Assembly: GCA_016712465.1 (NCBI GenBank)
Contig: JADJQZ010000001.1
Coordinates: forward strand, 6,758,001-6,822,000
Reading direction: 5' to 3'
Length of the DNA: 64,000 bases
Origin: Candidatus Obscuribacter sp.
Lineage (GTDB): Bacteria; Cyanobacteriota; Vampirovibrionia; Obscuribacterales; Obscuribacteraceae
Positions within the stretch are counted from its first letter, which is position 1; every line of letters begins with the position of its first letter. Under the pieces are notes generated by a model. It was not told the DNA's origin, ran no database searches, and was given only the letters and a program-made list of their open reading frames with translations. The position numbers and the translations under genes were made by a program. Positions 51,255 to 59,435 of this stretch are shown piece after piece.

Positions 51255-51497
51255 ATGAAAGCAACATTGAACAACTTTCACAACCTGTCAAAGCAGAATG
51301 GGTTTTTTGATTTTTTTGGCATTGATTCACTAAGCCATGTAGCAAGCATCGAAGAGGTAGGAGTTTCTAAATCCTCTTCTACCGTGCCACTGAGAGTCCT
51401 TTCGGACGTCAATGCTGGCGCAACCGACAAAACGGTACGCTTTCTGCTCCAGCAAAGGGACGGTGAGACCTGGCTAATTCTCGTGGAGCTCTTTTAA
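51255..51497 (+). CDS. Small unknown protein (80 aa), start uncertain
   Basis: ATG at 51255, with a GTG at 51216 as an alternative; neither has a strong ribosome binding site. Probably alpha/beta (DSLSHVASIEEVGVSK ... LRVLSDVNAG ... WLILVELF). No known family. Confidence 0.45.
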   Translation: MKATLNNFHNLSKQNGFFDFFGIDSLSHVASIEEVGVSKSSSTVPLRVLSDVNAGATDKTVRFLLQQRDGETWLILVELF

Positions 51498-51727
51498 TTG
51501 CGGCTTCTACGAGATTCCCGGCCAAATAATGAAGCAGAGAGAAAGAGAGCCTTTGACTGAAACAGCTAATTCACTAGGTTCAAGTTGCAACTTCAATTAG
51601 CCCTCAAAAGAACTCTCAAGAAAAGAACGTAAGCACAGATCAAGGAAACATCACCCGGCAGTTCGCTGCCACGGGGGCTTATAGCGTTGCAGTCATTTTC
51701 AATCCACCTAACTTCAGGACAAATACT

Positions 51728-52321
51728 ATGAACAATTCAGTCGATACAAAGTCTGCTTTATTTACCGTAGCCAAAATCTATCTGGCTGCCGACATTCTCT
51801 GGGCAACTGTCTTTGCTACTTTTACCGGCTCATTGCTGAGTAGCGGGGTAGATCTGGCAAACTGCGGACCCTCCGAACTAGGACAGGCAACGCCTGGTCT
51901 TGTGGCCGGAACGTTATTGGCCTTCATGGTCGCCCTCTTTCAAGGAGCAATTTTCCTGATCGTGTTTACTGGCTTTGGCATAGCCATATCCCTGGCAGTC
52001 AAGAAAATCTTCAAGACCGAAGCCAAAGTACTCTGGCAATATGGACGCTGGGTGCTGGGGGCTCTTTGCGGCTGGGCATTGCTTGCCTCCACCGTGCTCA
52101 ACTCTTTCTTCAACCTGGGTCTGGGCATGGTCGGCTCACTTTTGGGCTGCACAAGCGCCATTCACCTCGGCTTTTTCGGCTCAGCTGCAGCCTGGATCAT
52201 CACTTTCGTGAGCGCTTTCATTCAGGGCACCATTTTTCTCTTGGTCGGCAGCGGATTTGTCTTCTTCTTTCTGGTGGTGATATCGCTCATATTCGGCAAA
52301 AACACCCAGGATTCAAAGTAA
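51728..52321 (+). CDS. Membrane protein (197 aa)
   Basis: ATG at 51728. Hydrophobic helices at about residues 15-37, 60-90, 108-140 and 143-193 (some split). Two similar Gly/Phe-rich halves (FQGAIFLIVFTGFGIAI and IQGTIFLLVGSGFVFF) suggest an internal repeat. Probably transporter-like or an accessory membrane protein; unknown. Confidence 0.65.
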   Translation: MNNSVDTKSALFTVAKIYLAADILWATVFATFTGSLLSSGVDLANCGPSELGQATPGLVAGTLLAFMVALFQGAIFLIVFTGFGIAISLAVKKIFKTEAKVLWQYGRWVLGALCGWALLASTVLNSFFNLGLGMVGSLLGCTSAIHLGFFGSAAAWIITFVSAFIQGTIFLLVGSGFVFFFLVVISLIFGKNTQDSK

Positions 52322-52367
52322 CTTTCTAGCGGCTCTCTTCAGTCGCTGATTGATCGGGAGAACTACC

Positions 52368-53210
52368 ATGTCACCTGACAAAACATTGAGATTCAACAAC
52401 ATGAAGGATGCTCATGCGGCTCTAACCAGCGGCGCGTCCTTCGCCATAGTGGAGATGGCACTGCAGGAGGATGAGGAAATTATCCTCAATATGGCGATGG
52501 AGAAAATGTTTGATGTGGATGCTTTTGCCTGCATTGACCAAAACTCGCTGCCGTTTTATCCAGCCACGCTGGAAGGCAGGGTCTTGATGCTAATCAGCGA
52601 GCTGACGAGAAAGGCTCCGAGACTGCTGGACCATGAACGTCGGGCGACATACAGCTTTCTCCATCGCACTATTCTCGCATGCGCGGAAATCGGCACAATA
52701 GAGGACCAAACCCATGTGCGAGGTACCATCAGCGAGGATGGCAGCAAAGGCGTTGATCAGTGGTTTCATCTTGATTGCCTGCCGGAAAGCGTTGCCCCCG
52801 AAAGTGAACAATATCTGGCTCTTGTTACCCTCGGCGACTATCCTGGCACCCAGCTGGTCCTGCCTGGTGAAGCAACCAGACAAGAGTTGGATAGATTGGC
52901 ACGCCTGAAAGAAAACACAATCGGCCGGATAAAAGAGCGCGGCTTCAAAGGCAGTCTCATAGACCAGCCGGAGTTGATTGACATCTATGAGCAATGCGAT
53001 CTGGCTGTTAAGGAGAGTGAAATTCATCATGCCTGCGCCTACCAGATCGCTTTTGTGCGCTACGGACGCCATGGGCAAAATGCGCCCGGCATCGGCACCT
53101 GGCATCGAGCCCCGATGGTGCTGTCCGCAAACCGCGGACTTTTGGCGATGCACGTCAATCTGCACGAACACTTAACAAATCCGAACAAAGCTAACGAGGA
53201 CTATTCATGA
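52368..53210 (+). CDS. Possible Fe(II)/2-oxoglutarate oxygenase-like (DUF1826-like) protein (280 aa)
   Basis: Start at ATG 52368 (gggagaactacc). A candidate metal-binding arrangement is seen: HLD (residues about 139-141, WFHLDCL) and a later WHRAP (about 246-250) and RGLLAMHVN. This matches the HxD...H...R order of 2-oxoglutarate-dependent oxygenases and the DUF1826 family as I remember it. N-terminal ~110 residues are helical. The next gene overlaps it by 4 nt (ATGA), so the two form an operon and probably work together. Confidence 0.55.
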   Translation: MSPDKTLRFNNMKDAHAALTSGASFAIVEMALQEDEEIILNMAMEKMFDVDAFACIDQNSLPFYPATLEGRVLMLISELTRKAPRLLDHERRATYSFLHRTILACAEIGTIEDQTHVRGTISEDGSKGVDQWFHLDCLPESVAPESEQYLALVTLGDYPGTQLVLPGEATRQELDRLARLKENTIGRIKERGFKGSLIDQPELIDIYEQCDLAVKESEIHHACAYQIAFVRYGRHGQNAPGIGTWHRAPMVLSANRGLLAMHVNLHEHLTNPNKANEDYS

Positions 53211-53698
53211 AACTGCAAACTATACAAATCCCCTGCCAGCCGATCGCCGCCAACGATAGACGGCAGATCAGTAACCTGCATGTGTTAGAGCCGGACGGCA
53301 AGATTCGCCACTTCCAGGGCACCACCCTCTCCGGCGGCTATTTCAGCAGTATCTATGCCTCCCGCGCCGGCCTTATCACCTTGTTTAGCCCCTGCGTGCG
53401 CCCGGAAACAGCTGACAGCGGCTGCCGCCGCCACCAAACACCATCGGTCGACGACCCGGGCATCTTTGTACTGGCGCTGGGTCTCGAGGAAGGAGACTGG
53501 GTAATCGCTCGCGAGGAGCAGATCTACACCGATGACTGGGGCTGGACGTATCACCTGATTGCCGGCACTCTGCCTCCGGGCATCGAAGATGTCAGTCAAC
53601 TCATAGCGCAAATTTACAGTGCCGCAGCACTGCTAGAGCAGTCCGGGGGCAGCCTGCCTTTCGTTGAATTCAAGCTCTATCCCGTGGAGTCCATCTGA
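53207..53698 (+). CDS. Unknown protein in an operon with the oxygenase-like gene (163 aa)
   Basis: ATG at 53207 overlaps the stop of the previous gene. Mixed alpha/beta with several Gly loops (SGGYFSS), Cys/Pro patches (SPCVRPETADSGCRRH) and a Trp-rich strand (DDWGWTYHLIAG). No recognised family; most likely a partner of the preceding protein. Confidence 0.6.
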   Translation: MKLQTIQIPCQPIAANDRRQISNLHVLEPDGKIRHFQGTTLSGGYFSSIYASRAGLITLFSPCVRPETADSGCRRHQTPSVDDPGIFVLALGLEEGDWVIAREEQIYTDDWGWTYHLIAGTLPPGIEDVSQLIAQIYSAAALLEQSGGSLPFVEFKLYPVESI

Positions 53699-53926
53699 CA
53701 CCTGAAGCAAATCCTGTAGCCTATTCTGGCTGATCTTGCAGAGAACGACAGCCAGCAATCAAGCGAGGTCTTCTTCAAGTAGGTCTCCTCACCACAAGCC
53801 AGGAGACAGGCTTTTAACTACAACCAATCGCCGGTCGGTTGTGCTGCTTAGATTGCCCTCTGGTAGTCTTCAACAGCGCAAATCGCCCGGCAATTTCTTC
53901 GGTCATTTTTTTGCTTTAGGAGTACG

Positions 53927-54004
53927 ATGGAATATAGTGGAATTGATTCCGGAAAATTGCTGAAGGTCTATGGCGGGCACAGGCAGAGTGTGTTGTTTGG
54001 TTGA
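53927..54004 (+). CDS. Possible 25-aa microprotein
   Basis: ATG at 53927 with a strong site (taggagtacg) and 25 codons to TGA at 54002-54004: begins MEYSGIDSGKLLKVYGG. It lies immediately before a strong convergent hairpin at 54016-54041. It could be a real microprotein or a chance ORF. Confidence 0.3.
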   Translation: MEYSGIDSGKLLKVYGGHRQSVLFG

Positions 54005-54015
54005 TGAAGGTAGGA

Positions 54016-54041
54016 GCAGGAGCGCCTTGCGGCGCTCCTGC
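54016..54041. terminator. Perfect convergent hairpin
   Basis: gcaggagcgcc / ggcgctcctgc, 11 bp with a 4-nt loop, between a plus-strand microORF and a minus-strand gene ending at 54080. A bidirectional terminator is likely; no U-run on the minus strand. Confidence 0.65.
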
Positions 54042-54079
54042 CGGTTACGATGATGGTGTGCTGAGGCTACGGACCGAGG

Positions 54080-54619
54080 TCAAGCACCGACCTCTTCAAG
54101 GCGCACGCGCAGGCGACCTTGAACCTCGATGACCTCGCTCACCTTTACGTGCCGGTCTTCACCGGCGCATATGGTGGCGAAGCGCGCGGAGCGCTCCTCT
54201 TCGGAGTCGCCGACTACGCGCGAAACATGCAGGAGTCCCTGCAGGTCATCGGGAAGCTCGATGATGGCAAAATTATCGCTGACCCTGGCGACCTTGCCCT
54301 TGATGATCCGGTTGAGATTCATCAGGTTTTCGGCCGCCTGCTTGCGCGCGCGGCGCAAGACAGTCCACTGGCTGACACGAACGGCCGGAGCGTCGTCGAT
54401 GGTGGTTTCTGAAACCACATCAACTTCCACTTGCGAGCCGACGGTCAGGTCGTTGAGGGTGCTGGCGCGATCCTCGGGGGTGCGGCCGAGCATGCGGCTG
54501 ACGTGAAGGAAACCCTTCATGCCGTCTGCAAGCTCAACCAGCACACCGTTCTCCTGGGAGGGGTTAACCTTGGAGAAGGTCTTGCCGATTACCGTAGCCT
54601 TGATGTTGATACCGATCAT
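54080..54619 (-). CDS. Tandem S1-domain RNA-binding protein (179 aa)
   Basis: Two S1/OB-fold units: residues about 1-75 (INIKATVIGKTFSKVN ... GVLVELADGMKGFLHVSRM) and about 100-175 (IIKGKVARVSDNFAIIELPDDLQGLLHVSRVVG). The repeated GFLHVSR / GLLHVSR is a classical S1 motif. No other domains. Probably binds RNA or ribosomes, like ribosomal S1-type or regulatory S1 proteins. ATG at 54619 with aaaagggtaatacc upstream. Confidence 0.88.
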   Translation of the reverse strand: MIGINIKATVIGKTFSKVNPSQENGVLVELADGMKGFLHVSRMLGRTPEDRASTLNDLTVGSQVEVDVVSETTIDDAPAVRVSQWTVLRRARKQAAENLMNLNRIIKGKVARVSDNFAIIELPDDLQGLLHVSRVVGDSEEERSARFATICAGEDRHVKVSEVIEVQGRLRVRLEEVGA

Positions 54620-54710
54620 GGTATTACCCTTTTGTTTGCTTCCTGTCCAAGCGGCTTTAAACTTCGGGATTATCCCGGGTAGATACTGAGCCGCCTGACA
54701 GGTCGGCGGC

Positions 54711-54887
54711 TCAGCTGTGCGGAATCTTCCGCACAGGGAAGTCTTGCGAACTTTCGAAGCATTCCCCAGCTAAACATTCAGTCTTATCCTTGTTCAGCCA
54801 GCACCTCGCTTCGATACGAGGCCCCACCGCCAGGAGTCCGGGTTTGGACAAGGTCGGATCGGGGATCTTGATGTGGTACGAAGGCAT
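54711..54887 (-). CDS. Possible 58-aa protein overlapping a duplicated leader element
   Basis: ATG at 54887 with an excellent site (caaggagtagaagca) and stop TGA at 54711. Sequence starts MPSYHIKIPDPTLSKPG and contains three Cys. A related leader further upstream carries a shorter ORF (55622-55723) with a similar PDP motif. It may be a leader peptide controlling the downstream S1-domain gene, or a structured RNA read as an ORF. Confidence 0.45.
   Translation of the reverse strand: MPSYHIKIPDPTLSKPGLLAVGPRIEARCWLNKDKTECLAGECFESSQDFPVRKIPHS
54755..54850 (-). other. Duplicated leader element, copy 1
   Basis: On the minus strand: tccccgatcc, ggcggtgggg, a small hairpin (cctcg / cgagg), then gctg...ca and tggggaa. 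The same blocks in the same order recur at 55598-55690. It lies upstream of the S1-domain gene. It may be a structured regulatory RNA or a duplicated peptide-coding leader. Confidence 0.5.
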
Positions 54888-54950
54888 TGCTTCTACTCCT
54901 TGATACTGTTTTGGCGTTGTTCTTGCACTTATGCTTGTCCGAACTTACGA

Positions 54951-54982
54951 GCAACAGGGCGGGTTCGAGCCCGCCCTGTTGC
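54951..54982 (-). terminator. Perfect 13-bp hairpin after the 54991 gene
   Basis: gcaacagggcggg / cccgccctgttgc with a 6-nt loop ttcgag, 9 nt downstream of the minus-strand stop codon. No U-run, but position and strength fit a terminator or mRNA 3' end. The loop resembles a tRNA T-loop, but no tRNA is present. Confidence 0.7.
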
Positions 54983-54990
54983 ATCAACTC

Positions 54991-55536
54991 TCAGGCTGCC
55001 CGTTTGCGAGAACGAGCCGTGGACGAGTCTGCCTTGGTTTTGACGGCAGACCCTTTCGACTTGCCCGCGGACTCGCCGGCCCGGGGCGATTTCTTTGCGT
55101 CGACGAGCTGGGAAACCAGCTTGCCTAGCAGCAAAACCTGCAACGGTACGGAAGCACCGTAGACAGCCGAAAGCCACCACTTCACCGTATTGGGCTCGAG
55201 CCTGTGGGTGAAGTCGTACACGTTCGCAGAACCGCTTGCCACGGCTGCGAAAAGCACAAAGAGAGCTGCCCAGATGATAGGTTTGCCGACCTGCTGGAAG
55301 CGGATCAAGACCAGTTCTGCTACAAACAGACCAAAGTCTTGAACCACCGCCTGCATGAGAGCAAGCCACCATGCCATGCCTGTCACGTCCGCCACCGCAT
55401 TGGTTTGGTGGATGAGCGAGAGCGAAAGCAAGACAAGCTGGATGGTGATCGATAGTTTGATCAACATCTGGTCGTACTTACCATCTGATAGGTACCAGTT
55501 GGTAAGGCCCGTGAATAGCTCGGAGAGCTTTTTCAT
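54991..55536 (-). CDS. Four-helix membrane protein with basic tail, paralogue A (181 aa)
   Basis: ATG at 55536. Hydrophobic helices at about residues 25-47, 55-78, 84-105 and 117-141 (the last with ASVPLQVLLLGKLV), then a Lys/Ser/Arg-rich tail (STARSRKRAA). The architecture matches the N-terminal half of the 55804 product (four helices ending in VPLQTTLLANM), though sequence identity is low. Both genes have a similar leader element before them, supporting an ancient duplication. Confidence 0.65.
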   Translation of the reverse strand: MKKLSELFTGLTNWYLSDGKYDQMLIKLSITIQLVLLSLSLIHQTNAVADVTGMAWWLALMQAVVQDFGLFVAELVLIRFQQVGKPIIWAALFVLFAAVASGSANVYDFTHRLEPNTVKWWLSAVYGASVPLQVLLLGKLVSQLVDAKKSPRAGESAGKSKGSAVKTKADSSTARSRKRAA

Positions 55537-55597
55537 GCAAGAAACCTAGATAAATAGGGTTGTGAGCGGTAGCCGCCCACAGGAGTCGGACTACTCC

Positions 55598-55690
55598 CCA
55601 ATCAAACATAGCCCTGTCTGATCAGCGTCTCCGTCCGAAGGAGACCCCACCGCCGGGAAGAAGAGGAAGACATGGATAATTGCTCCTTTC
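55598..55690 (-). other. Duplicated leader element, copy 2
   Basis: Minus-strand blocks tccccgatcc, ggcggtgggg, hairpin gtctcc/ggagac, gctgatcagaca, ttggggagta, in the same order as copy 1 at 54755. It lies upstream of the 54991 gene. The block order, rather than overall identity, is conserved, as expected for a structured RNA. Confidence 0.5.
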
Positions 55691-55723
55691 GATAGACGGA
55701 TCGGGGAAGGGGAAGGTTTTCAT
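55622..55723 (-). CDS. Possible 33-aa leader peptide
   Basis: ATG at 55723 with aaggaagtacagc upstream, stop TGA at 55622. Starts MKTFPFPDPSIERSN and ends FGRRR, Pro-rich. It overlaps leader element copy 2 and resembles the 54711-54887 ORF only in the PDP motif and position. It may not be translated. Confidence 0.3.
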   Translation of the reverse strand: MKTFPFPDPSIERSNYPCLPLLPGGGVSFGRRR

Positions 55724-55803
55724 GCTGTACTTCCTTCATTAGTGTCGTTACGACTTTGGAACTTGAGGGTGGAGGAGGGGCGGACCCCTCCTCCCTGCTT
55801 CTG

Positions 55804-56859
55804 TTAGTTGTAGATAGCCACTAGTTCCTTGAGCTGTCGCAGCAGTTCATCAAGATGCCGGAGGCGAGCAGCCTCCCGCTTCTTTCTGTTTTTCTTGCCG
55901 CGGCTGTCCGGGTAACTTACCCTACCGGTGAGAATGCGCTCGCGTTGTCCATCTTGGGAGGTAGTCTTTTCGACGTCGTCCCAGGTGATAGAGGCAACTC
56001 GGCGTAACCGGGAGTGTAAGTCCTTCCACTGGCGCTTGGACAGATGACTCTTGATGCGAATCGACACACGCTCCTCGCTGAAGGAGAAGGAGGCGATTCG
56101 GCTTTCGGAGTTAAGGATGGGACTGTTATGCGACCGTTCATGGTACCGGCTCTGGTCTTGGCTTGGCGGCGCACTGCTGAGGGTAGGTTGCGGTTCTTCA
56201 GCCAGCCTCTCCTCCCTGGGGCTTGCCTGAAGCGGAGCCGGTGAAGGCACCGGTTCCGGAGCGGCAATCGGGGGTGGGGCCAGGGAAGCGGCAGCGGTAT
56301 CTACCGAAGACGCTCCCAGTGTCTCTTCCGGCGCCTGTGCAGGCCTGGCTTCGGCAGCTTGCGCTACCTCTGCCCGGGAGGTTGACACCACGGCAAAGAA
56401 CTTTTCGCAGAGGCTACCTTTGTACCAGTTGCGGCCCGCTAGCGCGAACATACCGGTAGTCATGTTGGCCAGAAGGGTAGTTTGCAGCGGCACCAGGGTG
56501 CCCAGAAAGATACCCATAGCCCATTTATATGTCCAGGCTTCGCTCAAGCGGGTCATACCCCAGACCGACATCAGACCGGTAATGACGGCTGTCAGACCGC
56601 CAAAAAGCCAGGCATAACGTCGGGGCAGGGCTTTTTCAAAAAGCCTGTTCATAAGGAACTGGCTATGCAAAAGACCCGTGGCGATGACGATGGCGAAGAG
56701 AAGGGAGAGAAACCAACCTTGTCCGCTTACCATCATCAGACCGTCTGCTACGAAACCAATTTGTGTAGCAGTAAGCAGAAAACTTAGCGCGAGGGTGGCC
56801 ACGGCCAGGTCACCATCGTACTGCCTGCGTGAGGCTGCAGTCTTATAGAGGTTGGACAT
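55804..56859 (-). CDS. Four-helix membrane protein with long basic cytoplasmic tail, paralogue B (351 aa)
   Basis: ATG at 56859 (attggagtaagcc). Four hydrophobic helices at about residues 15-40, 50-70, 82-104 and 113-136, a Pro/Ala/Glu-rich linker (about 170-240), then a charged domain (about 255-351) with Arg-rich helix KKNRKKREAARLRHLDELL and a coiled-coil-like end. Not recognised as a family, although integrative-element membrane proteins can look like this. Duplicated relative at 54991. Confidence 0.65.
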   Translation of the reverse strand: MSNLYKTAASRRQYDGDLAVATLALSFLLTATQIGFVADGLMMVSGQGWFLSLLFAIVIATGLLHSQFLMNRLFEKALPRRYAWLFGGLTAVITGLMSVWGMTRLSEAWTYKWAMGIFLGTLVPLQTTLLANMTTGMFALAGRNWYKGSLCEKFFAVVSTSRAEVAQAAEARPAQAPEETLGASSVDTAAASLAPPPIAAPEPVPSPAPLQASPREERLAEEPQPTLSSAPPSQDQSRYHERSHNSPILNSESRIASFSFSEERVSIRIKSHLSKRQWKDLHSRLRRVASITWDDVEKTTSQDGQRERILTGRVSYPDSRGKKNRKKREAARLRHLDELLRQLKELVAIYN

Positions 56860-57465
56860 GGCTTACTCCAATTCTTCTATAGAGTTCTTCGCGTTGCCTT
56901 CCAGAGAGTGAATGCAAGCCGCCATACTCACGGATACTTCCTGGTCCTTCTTTAGTGAAGGGGAGTCGTGAGTATGGCGGCCGGCACGCAGTTAAACTGG
57001 TAAGGTGAATACTTTAATAACGGCTATCCATGGCTAGACACTTATGGTCTTGCGAAATTGCTGAAGCTAGCGATGGTGGCTGGAATAGTTTGGTTGGTTG
57101 GGTTCTGCTCTTGGGGGTGACGGAAAACGATATCTGCAATCTGCCCCATCGGCGGTGCCGGAGTCAAGGTGATTGGCGTTTCATTTTTGGCGGTCGGGCA
57201 AGAATTTATTTTGCGAACGTACCTTAGTATGGAACCGTCGAGCAAGCCGGCTGCCGGAGCCCTTCGTGGGCTGGCCTAGCTTCGCTTGGTTGGCGCAGCT
57301 GGCGCTAGAAATGGTACCGGGGGTGGTGGCAAAAACGGCAAAGCGAGCTACGTCGACATGGTCGACGGCTCGCAACTGCTTTTCGATTGACAGGCTCTAT
57401 TAGTGCGCAATTTGCGTGAAAAAGATGTGAAAGACAAAGGTGCGAATGAGCCTATTCGAACTTTC
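56860..57465. other. Intergenic stretch with large hairpin
   Basis: No convincing gene; the small frames at 57030-57403 lack ribosome binding sites. Contains a 14-bp perfect inverted repeat at 56918-56981 (separate entry) and a second fold near 57343-57373 (gcgagctacgtcgac ... gtcgacggctcgc). It presumably holds the promoter of the 55804 gene and leader sequences. Confidence 0.5.
56918..56981. other. 14-bp inverted repeat with 36-nt loop
   Basis: gccgccatactcac (56918-56931) and gtgagtatggcggc (56968-56981) are perfectly complementary. The loop can itself fold through ccttc/gaagg. It lies 59 nt upstream of the minus-strand gene at 56859. A regulatory operator or structured leader is possible; there is no U-run. 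Confidence 0.6.
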
Positions 57466-57855
57466 TTAAATGCCCTTGCGTAAATTGGCTATGTATTTGT
57501 CGTAGCGTTCTGCAGTTAGATTGGGATTTTGTGTTTGACCAACTGCAATGGAGAGCAAGCTGACTACATCTGCCTTTTGAAATGCGCTGGCGTCATTTTT
57601 AGAGTTTGTCAGCTCATCTATCTTGGCTGCCATTTCTTTGGGGGTGATGACATCGTTCGGGTTCTTGTCGAATTCTTTCATGAGGCTGGCGCCGTCCGGG
57701 AAGACTGCCGTAAAGTTGTCGGCTGTGTCTCTAGCATTTTTGTTGGAGATGGCTTTGCAGTCCGCACTCCAGGCCTCTGCTGCTATGCTTGAGGGGCACT
57801 GTTGTTCGAATTTCTCTTTCGCTCTATCAAATTCCGCTTGTCTGCTTTCTGCCAT
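57466..57855 (-). CDS. Unknown helical protein (129 aa)
   Basis: Start at ATG 57855 (ccggagtatca). Soluble, helical and charged, with Asn/Lys/Asp-rich segments and two Cys (QCPSS, DCKAI). No known family. Confidence 0.63.
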   Translation of the reverse strand: MAESRQAEFDRAKEKFEQQCPSSIAAEAWSADCKAISNKNARDTADNFTAVFPDGASLMKEFDKNPNDVITPKEMAAKIDELTNSKNDASAFQKADVVSLLSIAVGQTQNPNLTAERYDKYIANLRKGI

Positions 57856-57976
57856 GATTGATACTCCGGGGTAGGTTGAGTTCACCTTACCGGTTGTCTG
57901 TGGCGAAGAGTGGGCGGGCTAGTGTCGGCGCCGTGACTGCGGCTGCGGACTTAATGCCAGGAGTTTCTTGTGCTAG

Positions 57977-58363
57977 TCAGGAACGGCGCAAGAGTGCCCG
58001 CCAGTGGGGATAGGTGGCGAAGAGCACACTGCCGGCGCAGAGAGGCCAGCATCCTGCCAGGGCGAAAGTGGCAATCCAGAGAATTTCTTTGGTGACGAAG
58101 AGTCTGCCCGACCAGTGATAGTTTTCGACGGTGGGCTGTGCCATTTTGCCCTGTGATTCCTGCATGGCAAAAGAAAGCTGACCGTGCAGGAAGGTGATGA
58201 AGACAGCGGCGCTGCCAAGCCAGTCGGTTAGCTTGTTGCCGGAGACAATGGCAATCATGGAAAGGGAGAGTCCTATCACCGCTGCTTCAATCAGGTCGCA
58301 GGAGGAGGGCACGGGAAGTGCTATGGCTCTAACTGAACTTGAGTTGGCGACGCGGCTTGGCAT
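57977..58363 (-). CDS. Small membrane protein (128 aa)
   Basis: ATG at 58363 with a strong gggaggattttgtc site. Hydrophobic helices at about residues 22-42, 46-62 and 86-105. Unknown. Confidence 0.63.
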   Translation of the reverse strand: MPSRVANSSSVRAIALPVPSSCDLIEAAVIGLSLSMIAIVSGNKLTDWLGSAAVFITFLHGQLSFAMQESQGKMAQPTVENYHWSGRLFVTKEILWIATFALAGCWPLCAGSVLFATYPHWRALLRRS

Positions 58364-58495
58364 GACAAAATCCTCCCAGTGTGGGCTGGGTAGCAGGGTA
58401 GGCTGAAGAATTGAACTAGTTAGAACATGCCACAGTCTGACCAGGCTTAAACTCCGGTAGCGGCAAACTAGTGGACCGGTCGACTACGTGTCCCC

Positions 58496-58539
58496 AAAAA
58501 AGAGAGCAGATCAGCCCTTAATCAGGCGCGATCTGCTCT
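58496..58539 (-). terminator. Rho-independent terminator of the hydrolase gene
   Basis: On the minus strand: agagcagatc, 17-nt loop, gatctgctct (perfect 10 bp), then cttttttgggg. It sits 18 nt past the stop codon. Confidence 0.88.
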
Positions 58540-58557
58540 ATCGATTGAATTGTCTTA

Positions 58558-59400
58558 TTAGTTTAGTTCCTTTAGAAATGCAGTCAGGCCGGCGGCCAGG
58601 CACTCAGAGTCTGCTTCGCTCATAAAGCTGTGCCTCGCCTCCGGAAGTAGTAGGAGCTGTGAGCAGTGGCTGCAAACCGCTTGTATTTGCCTGGCATGGT
58701 CAACCGGAATCATGCGGTCCTTTTCGCCGTGCACGATCAAAGTCGGTGCGCTGACCTCGGAAAGAGCCTTGCCGTTATCCCAATCGGGGCAGAGCATCAG
58801 GCTTCCGGGGTAGAGCCTCAGTAGTGGAAACTGATGTCTGGCAATTTGGTTCAAGCTGGCAAAGGTAGACTTGGTAATTACGGCGGCGGCCTTTCTGCTT
58901 CCTGCCAGTTGGGCTGTCACTGCGCCTCCCAACGATTCGCCGAAAAAGACGATTCGCTCGGCTTCAACGTTCAGGGTTTCGTGCAGGAAGTCATAACTTT
59001 CCCTGGCGTCCTCGATGATACCCGGTAAGCTTGGTTGACCCTGGCTCCGTCCGAAACCGCGGTATTCGTAAATGAATACCGTCAATTGCAGTTTCAACAG
59101 CTGTGCCAGTATCTCAGCTCTTCTTGGTATGTCGCCGTTCTTGCCCATGCTGTAGAAGAGTACCGGTCTCTTTTCTGCAAATTCTCCCAGACTGAAGGCG
59201 TGCAGAGTATGACCGGCTTTGGTTCGATAGAAGTGCTCGGCGCCGCCGTAGGTCGTAATTAGCTTCTCTATTTCCGAGGCTTCGCCCATTTCCTTGTGTG
59301 GATGAAAGAGAAAGCGATGATAGAGAGTTGGGGCTACTCGGGGCGAGACGGCTATCCAGAGCGCCATTAGCGCAAGTACTGAAACAGAAAGTACAGTCAT
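58558..59400 (-). CDS. Alpha/beta-hydrolase with N-terminal membrane anchor (280 aa)
   Basis: Serine hydrolase fold with a likely triad Ser156 (GESLGG nucleophile elbow), Asp228 (HGEKDRMIP) and His257 (EARHSF). N-terminal hydrophobic helix at about residues 2-18 anchors it in the membrane. The overall layout resembles the BEM46/FrsA-like group of serine esterases; natural substrate cannot be told. ATG at 59400 (aaggagcacttccatc). Confidence 0.88.
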   Translation of the reverse strand: MTVLSVSVLALMALWIAVSPRVAPTLYHRFLFHPHKEMGEASEIEKLITTYGGAEHFYRTKAGHTLHAFSLGEFAEKRPVLFYSMGKNGDIPRRAEILAQLLKLQLTVFIYEYRGFGRSQGQPSLPGIIEDARESYDFLHETLNVEAERIVFFGESLGGAVTAQLAGSRKAAAVITKSTFASLNQIARHQFPLLRLYPGSLMLCPDWDNGKALSEVSAPTLIVHGEKDRMIPVDHARQIQAVCSHCSQLLLLPEARHSFMSEADSECLAAGLTAFLKELN

Positions 59401-59435
59401 GATGGAAGTGCTCCTTTCAGGTTATGAGTGATGCA

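Noticed and set aside
54951..54982. Sequence ggttcgagcc resembling a tRNA T-loop
   Set aside because: It is the loop and stem of a perfect 13-bp hairpin; no acceptor, D or anticodon arms are found.
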